From Chitinophaga sancti (GTDB lineage Bacteria > Bacteroidota > Bacteroidia > Chitinophagales > Chitinophagaceae): 64,000 nucleotides of DNA. The notes beneath the pieces are model-generated. The model did no database searches, was not told the origin of the DNA, and worked only from the letters and a program-made list of their open reading frames with translations. How positions within the stretch are numbered: position 1 is the stretch's first letter; each line of letters opens with the position of its first letter. The stretch lies in NCBI RefSeq assembly GCF_034087045.1, contig NZ_CP139247.1:5110001-5174000 (forward strand), in the 5' to 3' direction. Positions 51,252 through 60,864 of the stretch are shown one piece after another. The position numbers and the translations under genes were made by a program.

Positions 51252-54200
51252 CTACACCAACGCAGCAAACAACACCTCTGCCGGATGCAACGCTGTCTTG
51301 CCAGTACCATCCAATATCTGATGACGGCAGCTGGTACCTGGTGCAGCTATTATCACATCATCCGTTTGACTTCTTACAGCAGGAAACAAAACAAGTTCCC
51401 CTATCTTCATCGAAGTTTCGTAATGATCTTTATCGAAGCCAAATGATCCAGCCATTCCACAGCAACCGGAATTAATCACCGTTGCCTCATAATGCGCCGG
51501 CCATGACAGCACTTTTTTGATATAATTGACCGAGGACAACGCCTTTTGATGGCAATGCCCATGGATCATGATCTTACGCGCATCACTCCTGAAGGACTCT
51601 TTGCGAATACGGCCTTCATCCATTTCTGCTGATAAGAACTCTTCAAACAATTTCACCCTGGATGCTAATCCTTTTGCTTTCTCTTTCAGTTCACCTGAAA
51701 GCAGATCGATATACTCATCCCTGAAAGTAAGGATGGCTGAAGGTTCCAGCCCGATCAGATAATGTGGCTGATCGATCAGGAACGATAATAGCTGCACATT
51801 CTTTGCTGCAATTGTTTTGGCTCTCTTTACCAAACCCTTTGACAAATGCGTACGGCCGCTTTCAATATGGTCTGGTATGATCACCTCGTAATCGAGTGCT
51901 GTCAACAGTTCTATACAACGCTGCCCGATATGTACATCGTTGTAATTGGTAAATTCATCACAGAACAGGTAAACTTTGTGTGTGAAAGTTTTGCCAGCTT
52001 GTTGCTTTCGGAACTGCTTGTACCAGGCGCGTAATGTTTGATGCTGTAATGCAGGAACGTGGCGCTCCGGCGCCATGTTCATCATGCCTTTGAGTATACC
52101 GGATGTGAATTTATTGGAGAAGGCGAAATTGTATAAAGCAGGTGCCACTGACGCCATTTTGCTCAGGAAAGGAAACTCCCCTATCATCCGCGCTTTCATA
52201 GGCGTACCGTTGGTATCGTAATACTGTTGCAGGTATTCAGCTTTCAGTTTGCATACATCTACACTGGACGGACATTCTGCCTTACAGCCTTTACAGCTGA
52301 GACATAGATCCATAGCATGACCAATCTCTTCATGATTAAAAGCCTGTGCTGTATTGTCCTGTGCAAGGAACTGACGTAATACATTCGCCCTGGCACGGGT
52401 CGTATCTTTTTCAAAACGGGTGGCCATATAGCTGGGACACATGGTACCACCAGCGAAATGGGTTTTGCGGCAATCGCCTGAACCAGAACATTTTTCTGCG
52501 AGTGATAAAATGCCATTGGTTTCAGAGAAATCAAAGTACGTCTTTACCTTTCCCCCGGCTGCAGGTTGTTTGAAACGGAAGAACTGATCCATCGGTGGCG
52601 GATCAATAATCTTACCCGGGTTAAAGAGATATTCAGGATCGTATAATTGTTTCACCTGTTTGCAACAATCATAACATTTGTCACCCATCATGAAGCGGAT
52701 AAATTCCCCGCGCAAACGACCATCGCCGTGCTCTCCACTGAGGGAGCCTTTGTATTTTTTTACAATGGCAGCGGTCCTTTCCAATACTGCACGGAACTGC
52801 TTTCTGCCTTCTTCAATTTTTAAATTGATGATAGGTTCTACGTGAAGCTCACCGGCGCCAGCGTGTGCATAGTAAGAAGCTTTCAATCCCATGGATTTAA
52901 GCATTTCCTGCAGGTCGTCGATGTATTCAGGCAGATCTTCAGGCGCTACCGCACAGTCTTCGATGAGGTTCACAGGCTGTGCATCGCCTTTGATATTGCG
53001 GAGTAGGCCGAGACCTGATTTACGCAGGTTCCAGGCTTTATTGATATCGTTGCCACGCAGCAATGGATAAGCGTACCCTAAATTTTTTGCTTTGACTTCG
53101 TTGATGAAGGCGCTGGTTTGTGCCTGTAATGCTTCTTCTGTATGACACATAAACTCAACCATCAAAATCGCTGCCGGCTCACCTTCCATAAAGAAGCGGT
53201 TTTGCTGATGCTCAGGGTGGCCTTTTGTAAAGTTCATGATCACGTCATCCACGAGTTCTGAAGCGGTGACCGGGTGTCTGACAGCAATGAGGTTCACTTG
53301 TAGCGACTCTTTCACGCTGGTACAGTGTACGGCGACCAATCCGTTCACTTTGGGAGGCGCATCCAGCAGTTTGAGTTTGGCTTCAGTCACGAATGCCAGC
53401 GTACCTTCAGAGCCGGCAATCAGGTGAGAGAGGTTGAAAGGCGCAGCACCACCGTAGGGTGTTGTATCAAGGAGTGCATCGAGCGCATAGCCACTGTTCC
53501 TTCTTTTTACAGTACGGGTAGGATAGCCATCCCGGATGGCCTGCTGATTTTCTTTATTGGAGAGCAGGGCGTGCATGGTTCTGTAAATGCTGCCTTCCAG
53601 GTTGTTGAGCAGCATTTTTTGCTGTAAGCCCTGCGTATCGATATCTTCAAATGTAGTGGTTTCGCCATTGCCGAGAACGACTTCGACAGCGTGGAGATTG
53701 TCGCGGGTAGCGCCCCAGACCATGCTATGCAGTCCACAGGAATTGTTCCCGATCATGCCACCGATCATAGCGCGGTTAGAGGTGGAGGTTTCCGGACCAA
53801 AGAAAAGCCCGTAAGGTTGCAATAGTTCGTTTAAAACGTCTCTTTCGATACCAGGTTCCACCCTGACCCATTTTTCCTCCTTATTGACCTCTAAAAGGCG
53901 ATTCATGTAGCGGGAAATATCTACGATCAGACCTTGTCCTACTACCTGGCCGGCCAGAGAGGTACCTGCGGTACGTGGAATGAGGGGAATTTTATGGGTT
54001 TTGCTGAAACGGATCAAGGCAGCGATATCGGCTTTGTTCTTTGGCAGTGCTACCCCCAGTGGGTATTCCTGGTATACGGAGGCATCTGTCGAGTATGCCA
54101 TGAGTATAGTGCGGTCCAGAGAGTCTTCTGAGAAGTAGAGATCGCCTGCCAGTTGTGGTTTGAGTTCCTTAAAAGCCTGCTTGTGTTGTTCCTTGATCAT
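51252..54200 (-). CDS. FAD-binding and Fe-S protein, D-lactate/glycolate dehydrogenase type (GlcD/Dld-II + CCG domains)
   Basis: 982 residues. The N-terminal half is a FAD-binding_4/FAD-oxidase C domain with PRTAGTSLAGQVVG and GPETSTSNRAMIGGMIGNNSCG (FAD site). The second half has 4Fe-4S motifs CSGSGDC..CP and LCLSCKGCKAECPSSVDVC, then two cysteine-rich CCG-type segments with HGHCHQKAL and SGCCGMAGSFG. This fused architecture occurs in membrane-associated 2-hydroxyacid (D-lactate) dehydrogenases. Electrons would go to the menaquinone pool. Single gene; TAAATTTA at 54205 is a weak -7 box. Confidence 0.92.
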   Translation of the reverse strand: MIKEQHKQAFKELKPQLAGDLYFSEDSLDRTILMAYSTDASVYQEYPLGVALPKNKADIAALIRFSKTHKIPLIPRTAGTSLAGQVVGQGLIVDISRYMNRLLEVNKEEKWVRVEPGIERDVLNELLQPYGLFFGPETSTSNRAMIGGMIGNNSCGLHSMVWGATRDNLHAVEVVLGNGETTTFEDIDTQGLQQKMLLNNLEGSIYRTMHALLSNKENQQAIRDGYPTRTVKRRNSGYALDALLDTTPYGGAAPFNLSHLIAGSEGTLAFVTEAKLKLLDAPPKVNGLVAVHCTSVKESLQVNLIAVRHPVTASELVDDVIMNFTKGHPEHQQNRFFMEGEPAAILMVEFMCHTEEALQAQTSAFINEVKAKNLGYAYPLLRGNDINKAWNLRKSGLGLLRNIKGDAQPVNLIEDCAVAPEDLPEYIDDLQEMLKSMGLKASYYAHAGAGELHVEPIINLKIEEGRKQFRAVLERTAAIVKKYKGSLSGEHGDGRLRGEFIRFMMGDKCYDCCKQVKQLYDPEYLFNPGKIIDPPPMDQFFRFKQPAAGGKVKTYFDFSETNGILSLAEKCSGSGDCRKTHFAGGTMCPSYMATRFEKDTTRARANVLRQFLAQDNTAQAFNHEEIGHAMDLCLSCKGCKAECPSSVDVCKLKAEYLQQYYDTNGTPMKARMIGEFPFLSKMASVAPALYNFAFSNKFTSGILKGMMNMAPERHVPALQHQTLRAWYKQFRKQQAGKTFTHKVYLFCDEFTNYNDVHIGQRCIELLTALDYEVIIPDHIESGRTHLSKGLVKRAKTIAAKNVQLLSFLIDQPHYLIGLEPSAILTFRDEYIDLLSGELKEKAKGLASRVKLFEEFLSAEMDEGRIRKESFRSDARKIMIHGHCHQKALSSVNYIKKVLSWPAHYEATVINSGCCGMAGSFGFDKDHYETSMKIGELVLFPAVRSQTDDVIIAAPGTSCRHQILDGTGKTALHPAEVLFAALV

Positions 54201-54288
54201 ACCGTAAATTTACAGCTTCCAATTTAGAACATTCAGGCATAAAAATGCAAGAAAGTTTATCAAACCGGCACAAAACAGCAAAAAATAA

Positions 54289-54333
54289 CCGCCTTTGATG
54301 GCTGATACCTTCGGCATCAGCCATCAAAGGCGG
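54289..54333 (-). terminator. CE2 esterase gene terminator
   Basis: An 18-bp perfect stem (54289-54306 with 54316-54333), plus an inner CC-TTC-GG apex (ACCTTCGGCA) shared with the other hairpins of the window. GC patch tggccggcggccggc (54341-54355) lies between the stop of the CE2 gene and the hairpin. Confidence 0.85.
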
Positions 54334-54370
54334 AAAGAGATGGCCGGCGGCCGGCTTTAAATATCGAAAA

Positions 54371-55447
54371 TTACCATTTTATATTTTTACTGATATACGC
54401 GATCAGCTCCTTTGCCATGGCCTCCTGTTCCTTTGCATTTGGATGCCCCGGTGTATCTTTATAAGGGAAAAAGCAGGTATGGATTTTCGCATCATGCAAT
54501 CCGAGCACCGCTTCCTTTATGTAGCCCGGCCATGGTGAACCTTTCCGGGTTGCATCCATATTGCCCAGTGCACAAATGATCTGTGCTGTAGGATGTTTAT
54601 CCCGGATTTTTTTTACCAGGTCACTATAAGCCGCTACTATCGTCTTTGCATCCGGTGCCTTATCACCAAATTTCGCTTTGAATTGTTCATGTTCAGGTTT
54701 TGTAACCAGCCAGCTATCATTCTGAAATAAATTTATCACGATCAGATCCGGCGTATAGCTACTAAAATCCCATTTGCTTGTAGCATCCGTAGCATCAGCA
54801 CGGTCGTACATTTCAGTCATGATCAGGGGGAACCAGCTGATAAGGACTCCTATCCCGCTTTTTGCCACTAAATGATATTCCGCATTAAAATGCCTGGCCG
54901 TCAACGATGCATAGCTGGTATAAGCATTCTCGTAAGGAGCTGTACCCCTATCCTTGCCACTGCTGTCTTCTACTGCATACCCACATGTAATGGAATTGCC
55001 ATAGAATTCGATCTTCCTTTTTTTCGCAGCAGGGGCTTGTAAAAGTGTACCATCCACTTCAAAATTATACAGCCATGTTTTACCCATGGCCCATTCTGTA
55101 CGTTTAAAGAGTATTAAGGTATGATTCCCGTTTTTCAATCCACTTGCGAGCGTATATGTATGTACGGTACTATCAGGCTGTAGTTTACTGATCACTTTCC
55201 CATCTACCACTACATTATAAAAATTATCTCCCCGCTCATCTTTCAGCTTTACCTTCACCCCTGTTCCTTTAAAATTTATACTTACCGTTGTTGCCGACCA
55301 GGATAGCTGTGCACTATTATCTCTCTGGATGACACGGCCCATATAGTGTATGTGTGGGTCATTACTTTTAATGATTGTAAATTTTTCCTGTGCTTGTAAC
55401 TGTATGGTCATCATACTAATCAGCAACAGGCAAAAGTGTTTTTTCAT
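54371..55447 (-). CDS. CE2-family carbohydrate esterase (GDSL/SGNH hydrolase with jelly-roll N-domain)
   Basis: 358 residues, signal peptide (KKHFCLLLISMMTIQLQAQ). The N-terminal beta-jelly-roll (about 30-145) and SGNH catalytic domain: YGNSITCGYAVED with the catalytic Ser block, NLFQNDSW (block III) and DTPGHPNAKEQEAMAKEL with the catalytic His. CE2 enzymes remove acetyl or acyl groups from plant glycans (glucomannan, xylan). No polysaccharide-utilisation genes flank it. Single gene. Confidence 0.9.
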   Translation of the reverse strand: MKKHFCLLLISMMTIQLQAQEKFTIIKSNDPHIHYMGRVIQRDNSAQLSWSATTVSINFKGTGVKVKLKDERGDNFYNVVVDGKVISKLQPDSTVHTYTLASGLKNGNHTLILFKRTEWAMGKTWLYNFEVDGTLLQAPAAKKRKIEFYGNSITCGYAVEDSSGKDRGTAPYENAYTSYASLTARHFNAEYHLVAKSGIGVLISWFPLIMTEMYDRADATDATSKWDFSSYTPDLIVINLFQNDSWLVTKPEHEQFKAKFGDKAPDAKTIVAAYSDLVKKIRDKHPTAQIICALGNMDATRKGSPWPGYIKEAVLGLHDAKIHTCFFPYKDTPGHPNAKEQEAMAKELIAYISKNIKW

Positions 55448-55549
55448 ATTAAACGGATTTGTCGGAAAGGGAAATTAAGAGAGAATCTTTAAATTTCGGA
55501 AATAAATATTTATTTTGCCGCAGTTATATATATAAATTGTTGTTAGCTC

Positions 55550-58500
55550 ATGAGATTTGTTAAGCAAACCGTGCTTTACTTTAAGGAGGGGACATCTGAC
55601 AAAACTTACGAAATAGACCTATGTGAAACTGGCCCCGGACAATACATTGTGAACTTCCGCTATGGTAAGCGTGGAGCTGCACTCAAAGAAGGTAGTAAAA
55701 CTGCAACCCCCGTTTCTCTGGAGGAGGCTACCGCTATTTTCGATGCATTGGAAAAGGAAAAACGTAGTAAAGGATATACCGGCGAGCAGGATGGTGTCGC
55801 CACCACCGCTTATACCAGTGTCTCTGTCGATGATGTGACTGACCCTGTCCACAAAGTAATACTGAAACGACTGGACGATGCCGTGACCGGCAAACAATCC
55901 TACAAGACAAAATGGTCCACATCCCGCGTGATCTGGGCTGCCGGTGAACACAAGATCCGTACAGCCGCGCCGGTTATTCTGCGCCTGATTGAAAAGGGCA
56001 ACGCGATGCAGCGTTATGCCGGCATCTGGGCACTAGGCAGATGTGGGGATCCGGCTGCCGTGTCGTTGGTCAGTTCCTATATAGATAATAGTACTTATCC
56101 GCAATACCTGCGACAGATGGCTGCCAACGCAGTCCTGCAACTCCTGTCAGGCGAAGACCGCACCGCTTTTATCACGCGGTCTCTGCATGCCCTGCCACCT
56201 GAGTTCCAGGATGCCATCAATGCAAAGGATTTACATGCTCTTACGCAACTGCTGGACCAACGGGTGATGCAGCTCAATGAGCCCACTTACCAGTTGCTGG
56301 AAGACCTGTATATTGTAGCTGCTGATATTGTTCCCGTAAGACAACTCCTCTATTCTTTATTCGCCGCTTTACCTTTACGTCCATCTTACTTCCGGCATAT
56401 CCGCCACTTATATAAACAGGCAGAACTGCGGGATGATCATGCCTTGACGGCGCTCTTTTCTGTGCGCTTTGAAAGGGAAAGACACCTGTTCAGCACTTCT
56501 GGCAAACCGCCTGCGGAACTGAAAAAGCCGATGAGTAAACTGGCCTATTCCAACCGTACCCGTCGTCATTTTAGGAACAGGACCCTGCGCCACCTGCAGG
56601 AACTTGGACTACGTACGGATGTTGAATATGTAAAGCTGGCTACTGCCCTGTTATTGCAATATGACGGGAATCTGTATAATGAAGCCGCTTACAGCAGAAA
56701 CGTGTATCAATACGATGTTGCTACCCGTCGTTATATTACCCGGGCTATCCGCTATCCGGCTAATTCCGGCGCGGTTTATCTGAACTATATTTTAAGGGGT
56801 AACCAGGTTGATTTACAGCTCGTGGGTAACAATTCCCGTTGGGAATTTAAGGATCCTGAAATGGAAAAACCTACGGCGCAGGCTAAACCGGAACCACCTA
56901 AAAGGGAAGGCTTCCTCAACCAGATTGCCGGCATCTTCAAATCGCCTAAAAAGGACGAAGGTATACAGCCTAAAGAATCACTGGAAAAGGCGGTCAAAGA
57001 AAATGACGAACCACACAGCGATATTCCTTTTCGTTCGCTCTGGCACCAGTTACCACAGGCATTTATCCAGCTGCTGATCAGTAGCCGTATGGAAGAGGTG
57101 CATGCCTTTGCGTATGCTGAATTACAAGCCAGTCCGCAATTCGAATCACTCAAAGAAAAAATAGATGCCAATGTCATTGCCGGTCTGCTGATCAATCCAT
57201 TCCAGATCCCTCAGCGTTTCGGTCTGTCACTGGCCATAGAAAAATATAATCCCGCTGCTCCTTCCCTCCCACTGTTTGTGGCGATGATAAACAGCTCATT
57301 CAATGAGGCCCGTGAACTGGGAATTGAATGGATCAGAACGCACATCGACTTCTGCTTTCAGGATACTGAATTTGTCACTGCCCTGATCTTTGCGGCATAT
57401 GATGATGTGAGGCAAATAGCCATAGACCGCCTTTCTACTACACTCTTACCGCTGGATAAGAGCCGCCTGGTAATAGGTAGAGCTGTGAGCGTATTACTGG
57501 CGCAGCGTCAGCCAAATGAGGCTGTGTACCACCTGCTTACAAAAGGTTGCCGTGTATTAGAACAATACTTAGTCGCCGCATTGCAGGAAGTGGATGCAAA
57601 GATCGTGGAAGACTTATTGAAATCAGGTATTCCACCAGCAGAAGCATTTGGTGTACGCCTCTTGTTACTGAAAAAAGGACCTGTTCAGTTATCTGACGAA
57701 TTGATTGTAAGCATCCTCGAAAATGCGTACCAGCCGGTAAGAGAAGGTGGGATTGCAATATTAAGCAGTTTGGGTAATGCTGAATTGATTGCCCGTCCTG
57801 CACTGTTATTGCAAACCTGCATCGCTTCTTACTCAGATGTACGGCAGGGTATTCGTCCTGTGCTGGCAAGGCTTGTAAAGGAAAACAATGACCTTGCTGT
57901 ATGGCTGGTGAACGAACTCGTGCCTTTGCTCATGCGTAAAGAAACGTCTGAAGGCTTGCACAATGACATCGCTAATATTCTTGGCAATGAACTGGTGGGG
58001 CACCTGCACGATATCGACAAGGCCACAGCTTTAAGACTCACCTATTCCAACTACCGCGCTACACAGGCATTTGGTGTACTGGTACTGGAAAAATATATTC
58101 CACCTGCAGCATTAACCCTCCGGCAGGTGATCGCTACCGGCAATCATGAACTGAGAGAAGTACGTGAATGGTGCTGGCGTTTTTATGAGCAGCAACTCCC
58201 ACGCATCCGCTACGAGAGAGACGATGCCATCGGTTTACTGGATGCAAAATGGGATGATACCCGCACATTCGCCATGCAGTTTTTCCGTACCCACTTCAGA
58301 GATGAAGACTGGTCGCCTGAAACGCTGGTTGCCATTGCAGACAGTGTGCACCCAATCGTTCAGGCTTTTGGCAGGGAATTGCTGACCCGTTTCTTCAAAG
58401 CGGAAGACGGTCTTAACTACCTCCTGAAACTCAGTCAGCACCCGGGTGTAGCTATGCAGACCTTTGCGACCAACTACCTGGCTCAATATGCAGCTGGTCA

Positions 58501-58783
58501 ACCGGATCGCCTGCGGGAACTTGAGTTTTATTTCCGCTCTGTATTATCCAGGGTGAATAAAGCAAGAGTGGCCAAAGAACGCATCTTTGCATTCCTGGAA
58601 CAGGAAGCCCTCAAATCGGACACAGCTGCGCAATACATTGCGGAGATCATTGCACATATCTCTGCAACAGTGGCTATTGGCGACAAAGCACGTTGCATTC
58701 AGATCATGCGCAACATCCACGGGCAATATCCGGATATTACGCTGCCTGTTCAATTTATTGCTATTCCTGAGCATTCATCTTAA
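55550..58783 (+). CDS. WGR-domain / HEAT-ARM repeat protein (retron accessory)
   Basis: 1077 residues. The first about 80 form a WGR domain (KEGTSDKTYEIDL..YIVNFRYGKRGAALKEG; WGR-motif slot is YGKRG), known for nucleic-acid contact in PARPs. The rest is an ARM/HEAT-like helical-repeat array (about 95-1060, e.g. AGIWALGRCGDPAAVSLVSSYI) with a charged linker near 435-490. It has no enzyme motif I recognise. It begins the retron operon: the SWIM gene follows after 11 bp, then the ncRNA and RT. TATTTTG (55511) is a variant -7 box. Confidence 0.85.
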   Translation: MRFVKQTVLYFKEGTSDKTYEIDLCETGPGQYIVNFRYGKRGAALKEGSKTATPVSLEEATAIFDALEKEKRSKGYTGEQDGVATTAYTSVSVDDVTDPVHKVILKRLDDAVTGKQSYKTKWSTSRVIWAAGEHKIRTAAPVILRLIEKGNAMQRYAGIWALGRCGDPAAVSLVSSYIDNSTYPQYLRQMAANAVLQLLSGEDRTAFITRSLHALPPEFQDAINAKDLHALTQLLDQRVMQLNEPTYQLLEDLYIVAADIVPVRQLLYSLFAALPLRPSYFRHIRHLYKQAELRDDHALTALFSVRFERERHLFSTSGKPPAELKKPMSKLAYSNRTRRHFRNRTLRHLQELGLRTDVEYVKLATALLLQYDGNLYNEAAYSRNVYQYDVATRRYITRAIRYPANSGAVYLNYILRGNQVDLQLVGNNSRWEFKDPEMEKPTAQAKPEPPKREGFLNQIAGIFKSPKKDEGIQPKESLEKAVKENDEPHSDIPFRSLWHQLPQAFIQLLISSRMEEVHAFAYAELQASPQFESLKEKIDANVIAGLLINPFQIPQRFGLSLAIEKYNPAAPSLPLFVAMINSSFNEARELGIEWIRTHIDFCFQDTEFVTALIFAAYDDVRQIAIDRLSTTLLPLDKSRLVIGRAVSVLLAQRQPNEAVYHLLTKGCRVLEQYLVAALQEVDAKIVEDLLKSGIPPAEAFGVRLLLLKKGPVQLSDELIVSILENAYQPVREGGIAILSSLGNAELIARPALLLQTCIASYSDVRQGIRPVLARLVKENNDLAVWLVNELVPLLMRKETSEGLHNDIANILGNELVGHLHDIDKATALRLTYSNYRATQAFGVLVLEKYIPPAALTLRQVIATGNHELREVREWCWRFYEQQLPRIRYERDDAIGLLDAKWDDTRTFAMQFFRTHFRDEDWSPETLVAIADSVHPIVQAFGRELLTRFFKAEDGLNYLLKLSQHPGVAMQTFATNYLAQYAAGQPDRLRELEFYFRSVLSRVNKARVAKERIFAFLEQEALKSDTAAQYIAEIIAHISATVAIGDKARCIQIMRNIHGQYPDITLPVQFIAIPEHSS

Positions 58784-58794
58784 ACCCTGATCAC

Positions 58795-60441
58795 ATGTTA
58801 TTCAATTATAGATATAGCGGCAGTACGCAGGTATATAGCAATGCTACATCAGCAGGAATTTCATTTTCACCTGATACCCGGCGTGAGCCTACTTTCTTTA
58901 ACGGAAAGTTGCACAAGAAACTCGCCTTCAGGGAAGCCATTTCTGCATTGCATGATGTAGTCGTATCAGATCTGCGATTCAAACCAAAAGATAAAACGGA
59001 ATATAAAGCATGGGCAGCCCAGCAGGAAGATGTATGGCTGGCTGAGTTCATGGGAAATTATGATGCAGCAGCTGCGCAGCGCAAAATTAAACTGATCCGT
59101 GAAGAGCTGAGCGCCGTGAATGCAGAGCGGGATAAACTGATGGCGCCTTATTACAAATCCCGCCGTAACTATTTCGATTACCTGTATCAGAAAGACAAAG
59201 ATGCCTGGTTTGTACTGGATCCTGTGATCAGCGTACATCCGGATGAAATCTTTTTCGAGTGCTTTAGCCAGGATGAATCAGCCTACGGTAAACTGAGCGC
59301 CAGTTACAACGTATTCAAAGAAGTCAACGAATTTCAGTGTGGTACGACCAACATTGACTATTCCGCGAACCTCTATAATGAGTTCCAGAAAATCCGTGAT
59401 TACAAGGAGACGACGTTTACAGTGGATCCTTCCGGTTTTGCAGTGCAAACGACAAAAGAAGAACTCTTCAAGGAAGTAAAAATAGATCTGCCTGATAGCT
59501 GGGTCAGAGGTTTCCTGCAGGTAAGTGCTGCCATGACCTTACCCGCTGCCAGTTTTGATCTGCATCCTATGGATGTTTATAACTTCTGTCAGCAATTGCG
59601 TCGTTTCAAAGAAAAGAAAGGACCCCGTTCCATTCGTTTTATTCTTGAACCCGGCCAGCCAGTCAAAGCTATTTTTGATCCATGGGGTACTGTCATCGTT
59701 TGTGCAAGATCGGTATACACCGGTGCACAGCGCAAAGAGATCCGTATATGGGGGCGTCGTCGTCTTTTAATATTAGAAAGACTCATTCCTGTAGCAAAGA
59801 AATTTACCGTTCACCTCACTGGCAATGGGCTACCGTCTTTCTATATCGCTGACCTGGGAGACATGCAGTTCACACTGGGGTTATCCGGTTGGACGGCCAA
59901 CGACTGGTCACGCTGCGGACAATTTGATCTCATGGCGCCACGGGGTACAGTAGATGATGCGACGAAACAAATCATATATAGCGACCTGCAACAGCATTGG
60001 TTTGGTACGCCCGAACAGATAGCTGCGCGAACAGGTGCCCCGAAAGCTGCGGTACTGGCGGCATTGGGCATCTATACACAGGCAGGGAAAGCCATTTACG
60101 ATTTACATTCAGGTTATTATCGCCTGCGTGAACTGAGCCGTGATCCATTGCCACTGGATGCATTGCGTTTCTCCAATCCGGCGGAAGCCGCTGCCAGCAG
60201 GATTGTGGGAAAAGTGAAATTGACCGCGAAGGATGTACCGGGTGTAGGTGTACAACTGGAAGGTTTGATACCGGCACAAAATCGTTCATACCGTCCCGTT
60301 ATAGTGATTGATGCAGACGAACGTATGGCTTCTGCTCATTGCGACTGTAATCACTACCAGATGAACAAGTTGCACAAAGGACCCTGTGAACACATGCTGG
60401 CATTGAGAATGGCATACGAACAGGAAAAACAAAAAGTATAA
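58795..60441 (+). CDS. SWIM zinc-finger protein (retron accessory)
   Basis: 548 residues, no signal. The C-terminal SWIM zinc finger is C516-x-C518-x12-C531-x-H533 (CDCNHYQ..GPCEH). Two helical regions precede it, and a segment near 400-450 (EQIAARTGAPKAAVLAALGIYTQAGKA) is winged-helix-like. SWIM domains bind DNA or protein. It lies between the WGR/HEAT gene and the ncRNA, in the same transcription direction, giving the ARM + WH-SWIM + RT set that I associate with the rare type XIII retrons. Toxin or sensor function is unknown. Confidence 0.85.
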   Translation: MLFNYRYSGSTQVYSNATSAGISFSPDTRREPTFFNGKLHKKLAFREAISALHDVVVSDLRFKPKDKTEYKAWAAQQEDVWLAEFMGNYDAAAAQRKIKLIREELSAVNAERDKLMAPYYKSRRNYFDYLYQKDKDAWFVLDPVISVHPDEIFFECFSQDESAYGKLSASYNVFKEVNEFQCGTTNIDYSANLYNEFQKIRDYKETTFTVDPSGFAVQTTKEELFKEVKIDLPDSWVRGFLQVSAAMTLPAASFDLHPMDVYNFCQQLRRFKEKKGPRSIRFILEPGQPVKAIFDPWGTVIVCARSVYTGAQRKEIRIWGRRRLLILERLIPVAKKFTVHLTGNGLPSFYIADLGDMQFTLGLSGWTANDWSRCGQFDLMAPRGTVDDATKQIIYSDLQQHWFGTPEQIAARTGAPKAAVLAALGIYTQAGKAIYDLHSGYYRLRELSRDPLPLDALRFSNPAEAAASRIVGKVKLTAKDVPGVGVQLEGLIPAQNRSYRPVIVIDADERMASAHCDCNHYQMNKLHKGPCEHMLALRMAYEQEKQKV

Positions 60442-60565
60442 AAAAATATAGCAGGGAATAGCAGAAAATTGAAGAAAAGAAAGTACCTTTAATCCCGTAA
60501 TAAAACATTTCATGAAAGTTGGATTCACCAACATGGATGAAAACAATTTTCAGAAATAAAGTTCT

Positions 60566-60801
60566 TTGTAAAGAGGAAATGATTGCACTTGCGCCCGTAA
60601 AAGGGACGAATGATGTTTCGTCATTCAGGTAACATGACTATACATGCTTCACTAAATACAATCTTTACTTTGGGAGGGGCGTACTAGTAGTGATTTTACA
60701 GTACTTGCCCCAGGGGCCCTAAAATCACCACTAGTACGCCCCTCCCTGGAGTTGATTGATTTAGTCAAAGGCTTGCACGAAGGCCATTTCCTCTTTACAA
60801 A
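60566..60801 (+). ncRNA. Retron msr-msd non-coding RNA
   Basis: 236 nt in the gap between the SWIM gene and the RT. The a1 repeat TTTGTAAAGAGGAAATG (60566-60582) is perfectly complementary to the a2 repeat at 60785-60801. Between them are an msr-type hairpin GAATGAT-GTTTC-GTCATTC (60608-60626, which can alternatively pair GACGAA/TTCGTC), a smaller CCC/GGG hairpin (60595-60605), and the msd stem: 27-nt arms at 60672-60698 and 60720-60746 pair with one A-C mismatch (60689/60729) around a GC-rich loop. a2 is 63 nt before the RT start. The branching G is probably just after a1. Confidence 0.88.
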
Positions 60802-60864
60802 TTAACCTCTCTCTCTTCTGCTCCCCTGCTTACATTATTCATCATTTTTATCTGAACTGGAATT

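Noticed and set aside
60672..60746. Long inverted repeat read as a transposon end or plain terminator
   Set aside because: The flanking perfect a1/a2 repeats, msr-type hairpin and adjacent retron RT explain it better, and there is no T-run or transposase.
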